Below, piece by piece: positions 34,007 to 42,667 of a stretch of 64,000 bases of DNA; the first letter of the stretch is position 1, and each line of letters begins with the position of its first letter. The notes beneath the pieces were generated by a model. The model worked only from the letters and a program-made list of their open reading frames with translations. It made no database searches and had not been told where the DNA came from. Origin of the DNA: Variovorax sp. WS11 (GTDB lineage Bacteria; Pseudomonadota; Gammaproteobacteria; Burkholderiales; Burkholderiaceae_C); assembly GCF_010499245.1 (NCBI RefSeq), contig NZ_JAAGOW010000002.1, positions 744,001 through 808,000 of the forward strand. The letters run 5' to 3'. Made by a program: the position numbers and the translations under genes.

Positions 34007-34921
34007 CTATTCAAGCAGCGGTTCGAGCCCAGGCGCCTGGTCGACCTCGGCAGGCTTGTAAAGCTTGTGCTGCGCCGTCGGGCCGGGGACGTCGGTGACC
34101 ACCGCAAGGCGCCACGGGTCCCCCCGCTTGGCGCACGCACGCTCCTCGCCCGTGAGCTGGAAGCTGGCGGCTCCGGGCGCGGTGCCCTTCACCGCGAGCT
34201 TGAGCAAGGTGTTGCCCTTCTTGTCCGACACCTCGATGTCGTAGCCGAGCTTCTGGCCGGAGACGTTCTCGGCCTTGTACCCGTAGCCGGCGAAGTGACG
34301 CGTCAGGTAGTCCATCGCGGCCGCCTGCACCTCTTCCCGGGATGCCGGGCCGGACGGCGCCTCTTGCGACACGGCCGGGACGCTGCCCCGCGCCCGTGCG
34401 GCCTGCATGTCTTCCTCGGTCGGCAGCCAGTCGCGCGCGCCGCGCACCAGGACCGCCATCTTCTGATCGGGGTCCCACGTCGCGATGTGCCATTCCTGGT
34501 CGTCCGGCACCCGCGTCGACACCTTGGCAGACCTGTCGCTCTCCAGCTCGAGAATGGCGACCCGGTTCGTCTGCAGCACGGCCCTCAATCCCTGGCCCGC
34601 ATCCAGCGAGCGCTTGAGCAGGTCGAGCCGGTTCTTGGCGCGCTGGACCTGCTGGGCGCTGCGGTCGCCGCCCCCGACCCGGCGCTGCACATCCAGGGAC
34701 TCGAGATAGAACCATCGCCCGCCGGCGCCGATGGTCACGAACTCCGCCCACAGGGTGGCGATGACGTTGTCGCCCGTGGCCAGCCAGGCGTTTTCGGCCG
34801 CTTGCTGCCGGGCATCGAACACGCCCATCCGGGCGATGATCTCGACGGGAGTGCGCTTCTCCCCTGTCAGGCGCTTTTCATTGATGACCGCGAGGACCGC
34901 GGGGTCGACTTCTTTGTCCAT
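34007..34921 (-). CDS. DUF3883-domain protein
   Basis: 304 residues from the ATG at 34921. The C-terminal about 100 residues fit the DUF3883 / NO VEIN-type domain (MDYLTRHFAGYGYKAENVSG, GYDIEVSDKKGNTLLKLAVK, then LYKPAEV), a nuclease-like fold often found near restriction or defence genes. The N-terminal part (about 1-200) is not recognised. Position beside a mobile element and the toxin remnant fits an accessory/defence setting. It has no partner helicase or methylase here. Confidence 0.7.
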   Translation of the reverse strand: MDKEVDPAVLAVINEKRLTGEKRTPVEIIARMGVFDARQQAAENAWLATGDNVIATLWAEFVTIGAGGRWFYLESLDVQRRVGGGDRSAQQVQRAKNRLDLLKRSLDAGQGLRAVLQTNRVAILELESDRSAKVSTRVPDDQEWHIATWDPDQKMAVLVRGARDWLPTEEDMQAARARGSVPAVSQEAPSGPASREEVQAAAMDYLTRHFAGYGYKAENVSGQKLGYDIEVSDKKGNTLLKLAVKGTAPGAASFQLTGEERACAKRGDPWRLAVVTDVPGPTAQHKLYKPAEVDQAPGLEPLLE

Positions 34922-35073
34922 GGAGCGATTGTGGCGCACCGCGGCGCCGCTCTCACGTCCTCGAGCAGCGCGCACGCCGCTCCCCTCGACAATCCGCTGA
35001 ACATGCACGCCGCCGGATTGCGCCTATCCTTTCACTCCTGACGCGCAACACACTCACAACCTGGAGACGAGCG

Positions 35074-36369
35074 ATGGCAGTCAACGAGCTTTATCGTCAG
35101 AAGCGATGCAGCGCCGCAGACACGGTTCGGCACGTTCGCAACGGTGACACCATCATCGTCCCCACCGGCGCCGGCGAGCCGCCGACCCTTCTCACGGCGC
35201 TGTCCGAACAGCGCCGCAGCTTGCGCGATGTCAAGGTCTGCCAGATCCTGGCCGTTCGCAAGTACGACTACATCGACCCGGAAACCGTCGAGTGTGTCCG
35301 CCACGTGGCGCTCTTCTATGGCAGCGCCACGCGCGCAGGAGGCCAGGCCGGCTGGATCGATTTCATTCCAAACTATTTCAGCGAGATCCCGGCCCAGATC
35401 GAGCGCGGACAGATCGGCGCCGAGGTGGTGTTCAGCCTCGCCTCGCCGATGGATGACCAGGGGTATTTCTCGCTGAGCATCGGCACCGACTACACCATGG
35501 CCGCCGTGGCCAAGGCCCGCGCCGTGGTGCTGGAAGTCAACCCGAACGTGCCGTATGCCTTCGGCAACTGCCGCGTCCACATCTCGCAGGTCGCAGCGCT
35601 GATCGAAAGCGAAGAGCCGGTGCTCGAAGTCGGCCTGCCTGCCATCGGCCCGGTTCAGGAAGCCATCGGCAAGCATGTGGCCGACCTGATCGAGGACGGC
35701 TCCACCCTCCAGATCGGCTATGGCGGTATTCCCGATGCAGTGGTGATGCAGCTCACCAACAAGCGCGACCTCGGCATCCACACCGAGATGATCGGCGACG
35801 GCATCCTGTCGCTGGTGGAAAGCGGCGCCGTCACCAGCCGCCGCAAGAACTACCTGCCGGGCAAGATCATTGCGACCTTCGCGCTCGGTTCGCAGAAGCT
35901 GTATCGCTTCATGCACCGCAACCCCGCGCTGGAGATGCACCCGGTCGACTTCACCAACGACCCGATGCTGGCCGGTCAGAACGACAAGCTGGTGTCGATC
36001 AATGCCACGCTGCAGGTCGACCTGCTGGGCCAATGCGGTTCGGAAAGCCTCGGCAGCTCGCCCTACTCGGGCACCGGCGGCCAGGCCGATTTCGTGCGCG
36101 CCGCCAACCGCTCGCGCGGCGGCAAGTCCTTCATTGCGCTGCCTGCCACCGCGAAGAACGGCACGCTCTCGCGCATTGCGCCCATGCTCTCGCCCGGCAC
36201 GCATGTGACGACCAGCAAGAACGACGTCAATTACGTGGTGACTGAGTTCGGCGTGGCGCAGCTGCGCGGAAAATCAGGGAAGCAACGCGCGCAAGAGCTC
36301 ATCGGCATTGCCCATCCGGCGTTCCGAGAGGAGCTCAGGAGCCAAGCGAAGGCGATGCATCTGATCTAG
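35074..36369 (+). CDS. Acetyl-CoA hydrolase/transferase family CoA-transferase
   Basis: 431 residues in two CoA-transferase halves. The N-terminal half has HVRNGDTIIVPTGAGEPPTL, and the C-terminal half has LIEDGSTLQIGYGGIPDAVV, EMIGDGILSLVESGAV and the GQCGSESLG region with a candidate catalytic Glu. It resembles 4-hydroxybutyrate or propionate/acetate CoA-transferases and would move CoA between small acyl groups in the cytoplasm. No pathway partner is adjacent, so the acyl substrate is open. Confidence 0.9.
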   Translation: MAVNELYRQKRCSAADTVRHVRNGDTIIVPTGAGEPPTLLTALSEQRRSLRDVKVCQILAVRKYDYIDPETVECVRHVALFYGSATRAGGQAGWIDFIPNYFSEIPAQIERGQIGAEVVFSLASPMDDQGYFSLSIGTDYTMAAVAKARAVVLEVNPNVPYAFGNCRVHISQVAALIESEEPVLEVGLPAIGPVQEAIGKHVADLIEDGSTLQIGYGGIPDAVVMQLTNKRDLGIHTEMIGDGILSLVESGAVTSRRKNYLPGKIIATFALGSQKLYRFMHRNPALEMHPVDFTNDPMLAGQNDKLVSINATLQVDLLGQCGSESLGSSPYSGTGGQADFVRAANRSRGGKSFIALPATAKNGTLSRIAPMLSPGTHVTTSKNDVNYVVTEFGVAQLRGKSGKQRAQELIGIAHPAFREELRSQAKAMHLI

Positions 36370-36766
36370 CACTCAAGGGGCGTTTGCTACGCAGCTGTTC
36401 ACCCTTGCCTTCCTGGTGCCCGACGGCCGCGCCTACGACACCACCCAAGCCGAGTCCGAAGCCCGCGACCGTTGGGCGAGCCGACCAGTAGCGCGGATCG
36501 CATTTTCAAGGGCCGCGGTTCGTCGCACGGACGTCACCGCACCTTCACGGCGCTGACATCGCCGTTGCCTAGTCTTCCCTCCCACAGATGAGCGGCGCTC
36601 TCCCGGAGCGCCGAACGAACCCCATGAGAGCCCGGCCCTCCGGGACTTGGACCACAAGGAGCGAGGGACCCTGATGCCTTCATTGCCAGGCCGGCTTCGG
36701 CCATGCGCCGCCGCGCACGCCCTCGCCGCACCGATCCCCCTGATGACACCCCAAGGAGCATCCCCC
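36370..36766. other. 397-bp intergenic stretch with a hairpin
   Basis: No complete gene. An inverted repeat (GGCGCTC 36594-36600, GAGCGCC 36606-36612, 5-nt loop) without a T-tract lies in the middle. A short plus-strand frame just after the CoA-transferase (about 36398-36490, LFTLAFLVPDGRAYDTTQAE) has coding-like composition and may be a gene remnant. Confidence 0.4.
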
Positions 36767-36964
36767 ATGCACAACATCGTTCTCCCCTGGCGCCCCGCGA
36801 GCGCCCTGATCCTGACCTGCGCACTGGCCGCCTGCGGCGGCGGCGACGGCGGCGGCGGCTTCGCCAGCCCCGCGGCAAGCGGCAGCACCACCGGCGCCCA
36901 GAAGACCGAGACCCCGGCGCAGGCCACCTCCAGCGACAGCGCCGAAGTGCGCTACGCGCCCTGA
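36767..36964 (+). CDS. Small lipoprotein upstream of phospholipase C
   Basis: 65 residues from the ATG at 36767, with AAGGAG upstream. The signal ends in the lipobox LAACG, followed by a Gly-rich then Ser/Thr/Ala-rich tail with no fold. It starts 24 nt before the phospholipase start region and is likely co-expressed. Role unknown; similar tiny lipoproteins often precede secreted enzymes. Confidence 0.6.
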   Translation: MHNIVLPWRPASALILTCALAACGGGDGGGGFASPAASGSTTGAQKTETPAQATSSDSAEVRYAP

Positions 36965-36988
36965 GCCACAGCGACGACGAGAAGAACC

Positions 36989-39196
36989 ATGAGCTCGCGC
37001 CGCCAATTCATCCAGGGCACCGCCACCACCGGCATCGCCGCCGCCACGCTGGCCGCCTTCCCGCCCAGCATCCGCAAGGCACTGGCGATCCCCGCGCACC
37101 ACGAGACCGGCACCGTCAAGGACGTCAAGCACGTCGTGATCCTGATGCAGGAGAACCGATCCTTCGACCAGTACTTCGGCACGCTGCGCGGCGTGCGCGG
37201 CTTCGGCGACCGCTTCACCATCCCGCTGCCCGGCGGACGCAAGGTCTGGCAGCAGAACAATGCCGCCGGCCAGCCGGTGCTGCCCTACCACCTGGACTTC
37301 ACCAAGGGCAACGCGCAACGCGTGAGCGGCACGCCCCACTCCTGGAGCGACGGCCAGAACGCCTGGGACGGCGGCCGCATCGAGCAATGGGTGCGCTACA
37401 AGACGCCGGCCTCGATGGGCTACTACAAGGAAGCCGAGGTCCCCTTCCAGTTCGCGCTGGCCAATGCCTTCACCCTGTGCGATGCGTACCACTGCTCGAT
37501 GCACACCGGCACCAATTCCAACCGCATGTTCATGTGGGCCGGCACCAACGGCCCGACCGGCGCCGGCGTGGCCACGGTGAACAACGAGTGGGACTCGATC
37601 GATTCCTCGGCCCTGGGCTACGACTGGAAGACCTACCCCGAGCGCCTGCAGGAAGCCAAGGTCAGCTGGATCGTCTACCAGAACATGCCCGACAACTTCG
37701 GCGACAACCCGCTGGCCGGCTTCCGCCAGTACCGCAAGGCCAACGAGGCCTCGGGCAAGCCGGTGAGCAACGACGCCCTCTCGCCGGCCTACGACCCGGC
37801 CAGCGACGACGCCGCCAATCCGCTGTACAAGGGCATCGCCAACACCATGCCGGGCCCGCTGGGCGACGCGAACGCGTATTTCGAGACCTTCCGCAACGAC
37901 ATCAAGAACGGCAAGCTGCCGCAGGTGTCCTTCGTGGTCGCGCCGGCCACCTACTCGGAGCACCCCGGCCCCTCGAGCCCGGTGCAGGGCGCCTGGTACA
38001 TCCAGGAGACGCTGGACGCGCTGACCGCCGTGCCCGAGGTCTGGAGCAAGACCGTGCTGCTGGTCAACTTCGACGAGAACGACGGCTATTTCGACCACGT
38101 TCCCTCGCCATCGGCCCCCTCGCTCAACGCCGACGGCACGCCGGCCGGCAAGACCACGCTGCGCGAGTCCGACATCGACTTCGAGCGCTTCGTCCATCCC
38201 AGCCCGCCCGGCACCACCAGCCAGCCGCAGCCCGACGGCCGCGTCTACGGCCCCGGCGTGCGCGTGCCGCTATACGTGATCTCGCCCTGGAGCCGGGGCG
38301 GCTGGGTCAACTCGCAGGCCTTCGACCACACCTCGATCATCCGCTTCCTCGAGAAGCGCTTCGGCGTCAAGGAGCCCAACATCAGCCGCTATCGCCGCGC
38401 GGTGTGCGGCGACCTCACGACCTGCTTCAACTTCGAGCGGCCCAACAACGAGCCGCTGCCCACGCTGCCGGGCCGCAAGACTTTGAGCCAGGCCGACGCG
38501 CTGCGCGCCGCGCAGCAGCTGCTGCCGCAGATCGTGCCGCCGGCCAACCCGCTGCTGCCGGTGCAGGCCACGGGCACGCGGCCCTCGCGCGCCCTGCCCT
38601 ACGAGCTGCACGTGAGCGCGCGCAGCAACGCGCGGCAGGGCACGCTCAAGCTGGTGTTCGCCAACAGCGGCGAGCAAGGTGCGGTGTTCCATGTCTACGA
38701 CAAGCTGCACCTCGAGCGGCTGCCGCGCCGCTACATGGTGGAGCCCAACGAGCGCCTGGACGACGAGTGGACGGTGATGACCGACAACGCCGGCCTCTAC
38801 GACCTGTGGGTGCTCGGGCCGAACGGCTTCCACCGCCACTTCAAGGGCGACCTCAACCGCCTGCGCGCGGGCAATGCACCCGATCCCGAGATCCGCGTCG
38901 GCTACAACGTGCGCCGCGGCGACCTGCACCTGAAGCTGAAGCTGCGCAACGAGGGCGAGCGCGCCTGCGTCTTCACGATCAAGTCGCGCGCCTACCGCAA
39001 CGACGGCCCCTGGACCGTGCGCGTGCGCGGCGGCGACGATGTGGAACAGCAGTGGGACATCGAGGCCAGCGGCTGGTGGTACGACTTCGAAGTGAGCTGC
39101 GATGCCGACCCGGCCTACTACCGCCGCTTCGCCGGCCGGGTCGAGACCGGTCGGCATTCGGTGAGCGATCCGGCGATGGGGCAGCCGGATCTCTGA
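36989..39196 (+). CDS. Phosphocholine-specific phospholipase C
   Basis: 735 residues. The Tat signal begins SSRRQFIQGTATTGIAAATL. The catalytic domain of the acid-phosphatase-type phospholipase C family runs from about residue 45 to 480 (VVILMQENRSFDQYFGTLRG; LVNFDENDGYFDHVPSPSAP; the FVHPSPPGTTSQ block). Two DUF756-like beta domains end the protein (about 530-615 and 630-720). It would be exported folded and cleave phosphatidylcholine-type lipids outside the cytoplasm, releasing phosphocholine. Length fits the PlcN/PlcC group. A possible terminator hairpin lies 17 nt downstream. Confidence 0.95.
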   Translation: MSSRRQFIQGTATTGIAAATLAAFPPSIRKALAIPAHHETGTVKDVKHVVILMQENRSFDQYFGTLRGVRGFGDRFTIPLPGGRKVWQQNNAAGQPVLPYHLDFTKGNAQRVSGTPHSWSDGQNAWDGGRIEQWVRYKTPASMGYYKEAEVPFQFALANAFTLCDAYHCSMHTGTNSNRMFMWAGTNGPTGAGVATVNNEWDSIDSSALGYDWKTYPERLQEAKVSWIVYQNMPDNFGDNPLAGFRQYRKANEASGKPVSNDALSPAYDPASDDAANPLYKGIANTMPGPLGDANAYFETFRNDIKNGKLPQVSFVVAPATYSEHPGPSSPVQGAWYIQETLDALTAVPEVWSKTVLLVNFDENDGYFDHVPSPSAPSLNADGTPAGKTTLRESDIDFERFVHPSPPGTTSQPQPDGRVYGPGVRVPLYVISPWSRGGWVNSQAFDHTSIIRFLEKRFGVKEPNISRYRRAVCGDLTTCFNFERPNNEPLPTLPGRKTLSQADALRAAQQLLPQIVPPANPLLPVQATGTRPSRALPYELHVSARSNARQGTLKLVFANSGEQGAVFHVYDKLHLERLPRRYMVEPNERLDDEWTVMTDNAGLYDLWVLGPNGFHRHFKGDLNRLRAGNAPDPEIRVGYNVRRGDLHLKLKLRNEGERACVFTIKSRAYRNDGPWTVRVRGGDDVEQQWDIEASGWWYDFEVSCDADPAYYRRFAGRVETGRHSVSDPAMGQPDL

Positions 39197-39212
39197 AGGC
39201 AGGATTCGCGGT

Positions 39213-39234
39213 CTGCCGGGCGAAGCGCCGGCAG
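39213..39234. terminator. Hairpin after the phospholipase C gene
   Basis: CTGCCGG and CCGGCAG pair around an 8-nt loop, 17 nt past the stop. No T-tract follows, so the terminator role is tentative. Confidence 0.4.
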
Positions 39235-39242
39235 GCGGGATT

Positions 39243-39300
39243 GGCCTAGCCCCAGTGCAGGTCGGAAAGCTGCACGAAGAAGAAGTTCTCGCTGGTCGAA
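39243..39300 (-). pseudogene. Fragment resembling the N-terminus of a calcineurin-like phosphoesterase
   Basis: On the minus strand this reads ENFFFVQLSDLHWG then TAG. VQLSDLHWG is the first metal-binding motif (DxH) of calcineurin-like metallophosphoesterases, normally followed by about 300 residues. Nothing more of such a gene is found, so this is at best a remnant. Confidence 0.35.
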
Positions 39301-39430
39301 GAGCGGGCTATGCCAGACGGCGTAGGCGCCCTCCGGCGGCGCGGATCGGCCCTAAACTGCAGGCCCTCCGGCCGCGACCCGGCCCTCCAGCCGTGTTCCC
39401 GATCGGTCCATTCCAGGCAAGGAAGGCGAC

Positions 39431-40426
39431 ATGGCAAAGATCCTGGTGGCGCTCTGGTCGCGCCCGACCAAGACCAAGCACGACCTGAACGCCAGCGTGC
39501 TCGGCCATCTGACCCGCGCGGTCAGCAAGACCAAGGTGATGGCCTCCACACGCGGCCTGGCCCCCGCGACCGGCAAGCTCAGGAGCGTATTCATTGCGCC
39601 CGAGTTCCTGTTCGCCCGGCCCAGCGCACACCGGCGCGTGCATGACACCACCGCAGTCTCGAAGGGCATGCGCGACTGGATCATCGACGAGCTGGCCGGA
39701 ATCGCCCGCGGCGCCCCCAGCATGCTGCTGGTGCCGGGGACCATCGTCTTCAAGGACGCCCTGACGACGGAGACCGTGCCCAAGGCGATCGGCCGGTTGC
39801 AGCATGCGATCGCGCCCGGCCTGGTGCCCGGCACCAAGAGCGGCATGCAGATGAAGCCCTATCCCACCATGGAGGCCCAGGGTGCCAAGTACGCGTCGAT
39901 GACGGCGTCGGACGGCTCGGTCGCCGTCTACCGCGACCAGATCGCGGAGCTCACGCGGGCGGAGAAGAACCTGGTCCTGCGGATGCCGCCGATGGTGGAG
40001 CGCTCCTTCCTGATCAAGAACAGGACCTATGTCTTCTTCGACGGCAGGAAGATGTTCTCGTACGGCAAGAAGAGCAATGCCGACGACTACCTGGGCGACC
40101 CCGCCAAGGGCATCTTCGTCCCGGGCAAGAAGGCGGGCGTCACGACCGTCGACGGCCTGCAGGTGGGCTTCGAGATCTGCGCGGACCACAGCGTGGGCAT
40201 GCTCAAGGCCCACCTGGCCGGCGTGCCGCTGGACTTGCAGATCATCTGCTCGGCAGAAGTGCCCAATGACACCGCGATGTTCCGGACCAAGAGGACCGGC
40301 TACACCCTCCACGCCTCTTCCGATCCCACGCACAACAAGGTGTTCAAGCAGCGGGACGTCATGAAACCCTTCGACAGCGACACGGTGGACGAAGGGCCGC
40401 TCGACTTCTACGAGATCGAGCTGTAG
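39431..40426 (+). CDS. Nitrilase-superfamily-like hydrolase
   Basis: 331 residues. A Glu-Lys-Cys set in the right order is visible: E58 in VFIAPEFLF, Lys residues in FSYGKKSNADDY at about 207-214, and C250 in VGFEICADHSVG. The match to standard nitrilases and amidases is otherwise weak (for example the long basic N-terminus), so it is a divergent branch. It is cytoplasmic with no signal. It stands alone between phospholipase C and a short convergent gene. Substrate unknown. Confidence 0.7.
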   Translation: MAKILVALWSRPTKTKHDLNASVLGHLTRAVSKTKVMASTRGLAPATGKLRSVFIAPEFLFARPSAHRRVHDTTAVSKGMRDWIIDELAGIARGAPSMLLVPGTIVFKDALTTETVPKAIGRLQHAIAPGLVPGTKSGMQMKPYPTMEAQGAKYASMTASDGSVAVYRDQIAELTRAEKNLVLRMPPMVERSFLIKNRTYVFFDGRKMFSYGKKSNADDYLGDPAKGIFVPGKKAGVTTVDGLQVGFEICADHSVGMLKAHLAGVPLDLQIICSAEVPNDTAMFRTKRTGYTLHASSDPTHNKVFKQRDVMKPFDSDTVDEGPLDFYEIEL

Positions 40427-40456
40427 GCCGGCCCCGCCGGCGCATCGAGCGCCCTG

Positions 40457-40654
40457 CTACGCCCGCGTCAGCACCGTCCGCACCGCATAGCCATTGCGGT
40501 ACACGCCCTCGATCGTCCCCAGGACCGGGTCCTTGGGCGAGGCCGTCACGTACTTCTCGTCCGAGGTCCGGTAGACGATGACGGTGCGGTCGGCCTGCGC
40601 GCTGAGCGTGCGGGCGACGCCGGTGGCTTGGTTGAGCGTGCGGTAGCTGTTCAT
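40457..40654 (-). CDS. Short hypothetical protein
   Basis: 65 residues from the ATG at 40654, where GAGGGGA lies 4 nt upstream; the frame is open further but without a better start. It is a basic protein with a beta-rich look (RTVIVYRTSDEKYVTASPKD, then GVYRNGYAVRTVLTRA). It is convergent with the nitrilase-like gene, 30 nt away. Not recognised. Confidence 0.55.
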   Translation of the reverse strand: MNSYRTLNQATGVARTLSAQADRTVIVYRTSDEKYVTASPKDPVLGTIEGVYRNGYAVRTVLTRA

Positions 40655-40780
40655 GAGTTCCCCTCTTTGGCGGGCGAATGCTAAACCGAAGGTACTCAAT
40701 TCAGCTGGTTCCAGGCCCTGGCTGCGAGGCCGGATGCGGGAAAAAGGCCACACTTTGTTCGGCTATCTGTCATCGCACCG

Positions 40781-42466
40781 TCAAAGAAGCTCCTCGGCGA
40801 TGAACAGCGACATCACCCCCAGCCGCAGCCGCTGCGCCCAGCCCACGCCGGGCTCGCGCGGATGCACCACCTCGCGCCCGGCCTCCCGTGCCACCCATTC
40901 GACGCTGCCCGCGTCGTGCGCCGCCGGGCGCAGGCGGTAGCTGCCGACGTCGCGGTCGCGCTGCAGGGTCTGCGTCACCTCGACGGCCAGCGCCGGGCTG
41001 TCGATCAGCAGGCCCAGCTCGGTGTTGGCGCGCATCGAGCGCCGGTCCATGTTCATGGAGCCGACCAGCAGCCGCCGGCCGTCGATCACTGCCAGCTTGG
41101 CGTGCAGCCGGCCCATCGAGGACGCGGATTCGCCGGGCGCCGCCGCCGCGGGGCGGCCCAGCGCCGGGCTGAGCTCGTGCAGCTCCACGCCCAAGCTCAC
41201 CATCTCGGCCCGGTAGCGGGCATAGCCCCAGTGCACCAGCGGCTCGTCGGTGGCGGCCAGCCCGTTGGTCATGACGATCACGCGCAGGCCCTTGGCCCGG
41301 GCCCGCCGCATCAGCGCCAGGCCGCGCTCGCCCGGCACCAGGTAGGGCGTGGCGACCAGCACCTGCGAGCGCGCCTCGCGCATCGCCTGCAATGCCCCTT
41401 CGAGCGCGAAGGCCTCGGGCGCGGGGCGGCCTTCGGTTGCCGCCTTCTCCGGCCCATCGGCGAAGAGCCGCGCCGGCGCGAAATGCTGGGTCAGCCGCCC
41501 GGCGTCGAGCTCGTCCGCCACCGGGCGGTAGCCGAAGCGGTCCAGCGGCTCCACCGGCGGGTCGCCGCCCAGGCCCCGCAGAGCGTGCGCGAAGGCCGCG
41601 GCGCCGTCGCCCTCCTGCAGCAGCGTCTGCACCGGCCAAACCTGCTCGCTGTTCCAGAAGCGGTCGAACAGCGCCTCGAAGCCGCCCACCACCGGCCCGG
41701 AGCACAGCACGTCCATGTCGATGAAGTTCGAAGGCTCGCCGCGCTTGAAGTAGTCGTCGGCGATGTTGCGCCCGCCGATCACGGCCAGCGAGCCGTCGGC
41801 GATGAAGAGCTTGTTGTGCATGCGCCGGTTGATGCGCTCGAACTCGTGCATCGACAGGGCCACGCGGGCGCCCACGCCGCCGTCGCGCTGGGGCAGCGGG
41901 TTGAACAGCCGCACCTCCACGTTCGCCTGGGCCGCCAGGCCGGCCAGCAGCCGGCGGCTGTCGTTGGCGTACAGGTCGTCGACCAGGAGCCGCACCCGCA
42001 CGCCGCGTGCGGCGGCATCGCGGAGCTCGCGCAGGAAGCGCCGGCCGGTCGCATCGGCCGCGACCAGGTAGTACTGGATGTCGAGCGAGACCTGGGCCCG
42101 GCGCGCCAGGGCGATGCGCGCATCCAGCGCCTGGTCGCCGTCGGCCAGCAGCCGGAAGCCCGACAGCCCCGGGTCCGCGTCCACGGCCGAGGCGCGCGCC
42201 ACCTGCGCCAGGCGCGTATGGCCCACTGCCTCCAGCGCCGTCGAGCGCGAGCGCTCGGCGTCCGGCGGCGGCAGGCTGGCGCAGCCGGTGCTCAGCAGGG
42301 CCGCCAGCGCGTGGCCCAGCAGCGAGGCCATGCCGGGCCGCAGGCGGCGCAGCTCGCGCGCCAGCGGCGCGCGAGCCCGCCAGTGCAGCAGCACCAGCAG
42401 CGCGAGCAGCCGCTCGCGCAGGCGGACCAGGGCATCGACGGACGGGGCAAGCGGGGGCTCGGACAT
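40781..42466 (-). CDS. Phospholipase D-family protein (cardiolipin-synthase-like), probable lipoprotein
   Basis: Two HKD motifs show the phospholipase D fold: HNKLFIADGS at about residue 215 and HAKLAVIDGRRLLVGSMNMD at about 455, each with the downstream Asn/Ser. From the ATG at 42466 (GAGGAG 5 nt upstream) there is a 45-residue basic leader before a lipoprotein-type signal (MASLLGHALAALLSTGCAS). Starting instead at the internal ATG 42331 would give a standard lipoprotein but has no ribosome site. Related proteins act at the envelope on phosphatidyl lipids. Confidence 0.88.
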   Translation of the reverse strand: MSEPPLAPSVDALVRLRERLLALLVLLHWRARAPLARELRRLRPGMASLLGHALAALLSTGCASLPPPDAERSRSTALEAVGHTRLAQVARASAVDADPGLSGFRLLADGDQALDARIALARRAQVSLDIQYYLVAADATGRRFLRELRDAAARGVRVRLLVDDLYANDSRRLLAGLAAQANVEVRLFNPLPQRDGGVGARVALSMHEFERINRRMHNKLFIADGSLAVIGGRNIADDYFKRGEPSNFIDMDVLCSGPVVGGFEALFDRFWNSEQVWPVQTLLQEGDGAAAFAHALRGLGGDPPVEPLDRFGYRPVADELDAGRLTQHFAPARLFADGPEKAATEGRPAPEAFALEGALQAMREARSQVLVATPYLVPGERGLALMRRARAKGLRVIVMTNGLAATDEPLVHWGYARYRAEMVSLGVELHELSPALGRPAAAAPGESASSMGRLHAKLAVIDGRRLLVGSMNMDRRSMRANTELGLLIDSPALAVEVTQTLQRDRDVGSYRLRPAAHDAGSVEWVAREAGREVVHPREPGVGWAQRLRLGVMSLFIAEELL

Positions 42467-42667
42467 CACAACTCCTCGGGGACGCGGCGCCTTGTGGCGG
42501 GCCGATGGTGCAAGGATGGCCGGCGCCGGTATTCGATTCATTTCCCGCGGCCGCGCATCCGTAGCCGTTTCGCTGCAAGGCCGGGCCGCCGCAACCGCCA
42601 TGTATCCGGCGTGTATCGAGCAGGCAATCAGGGCCACGGCACCGCCGCGCAGGCCTAGACTGGCGCC

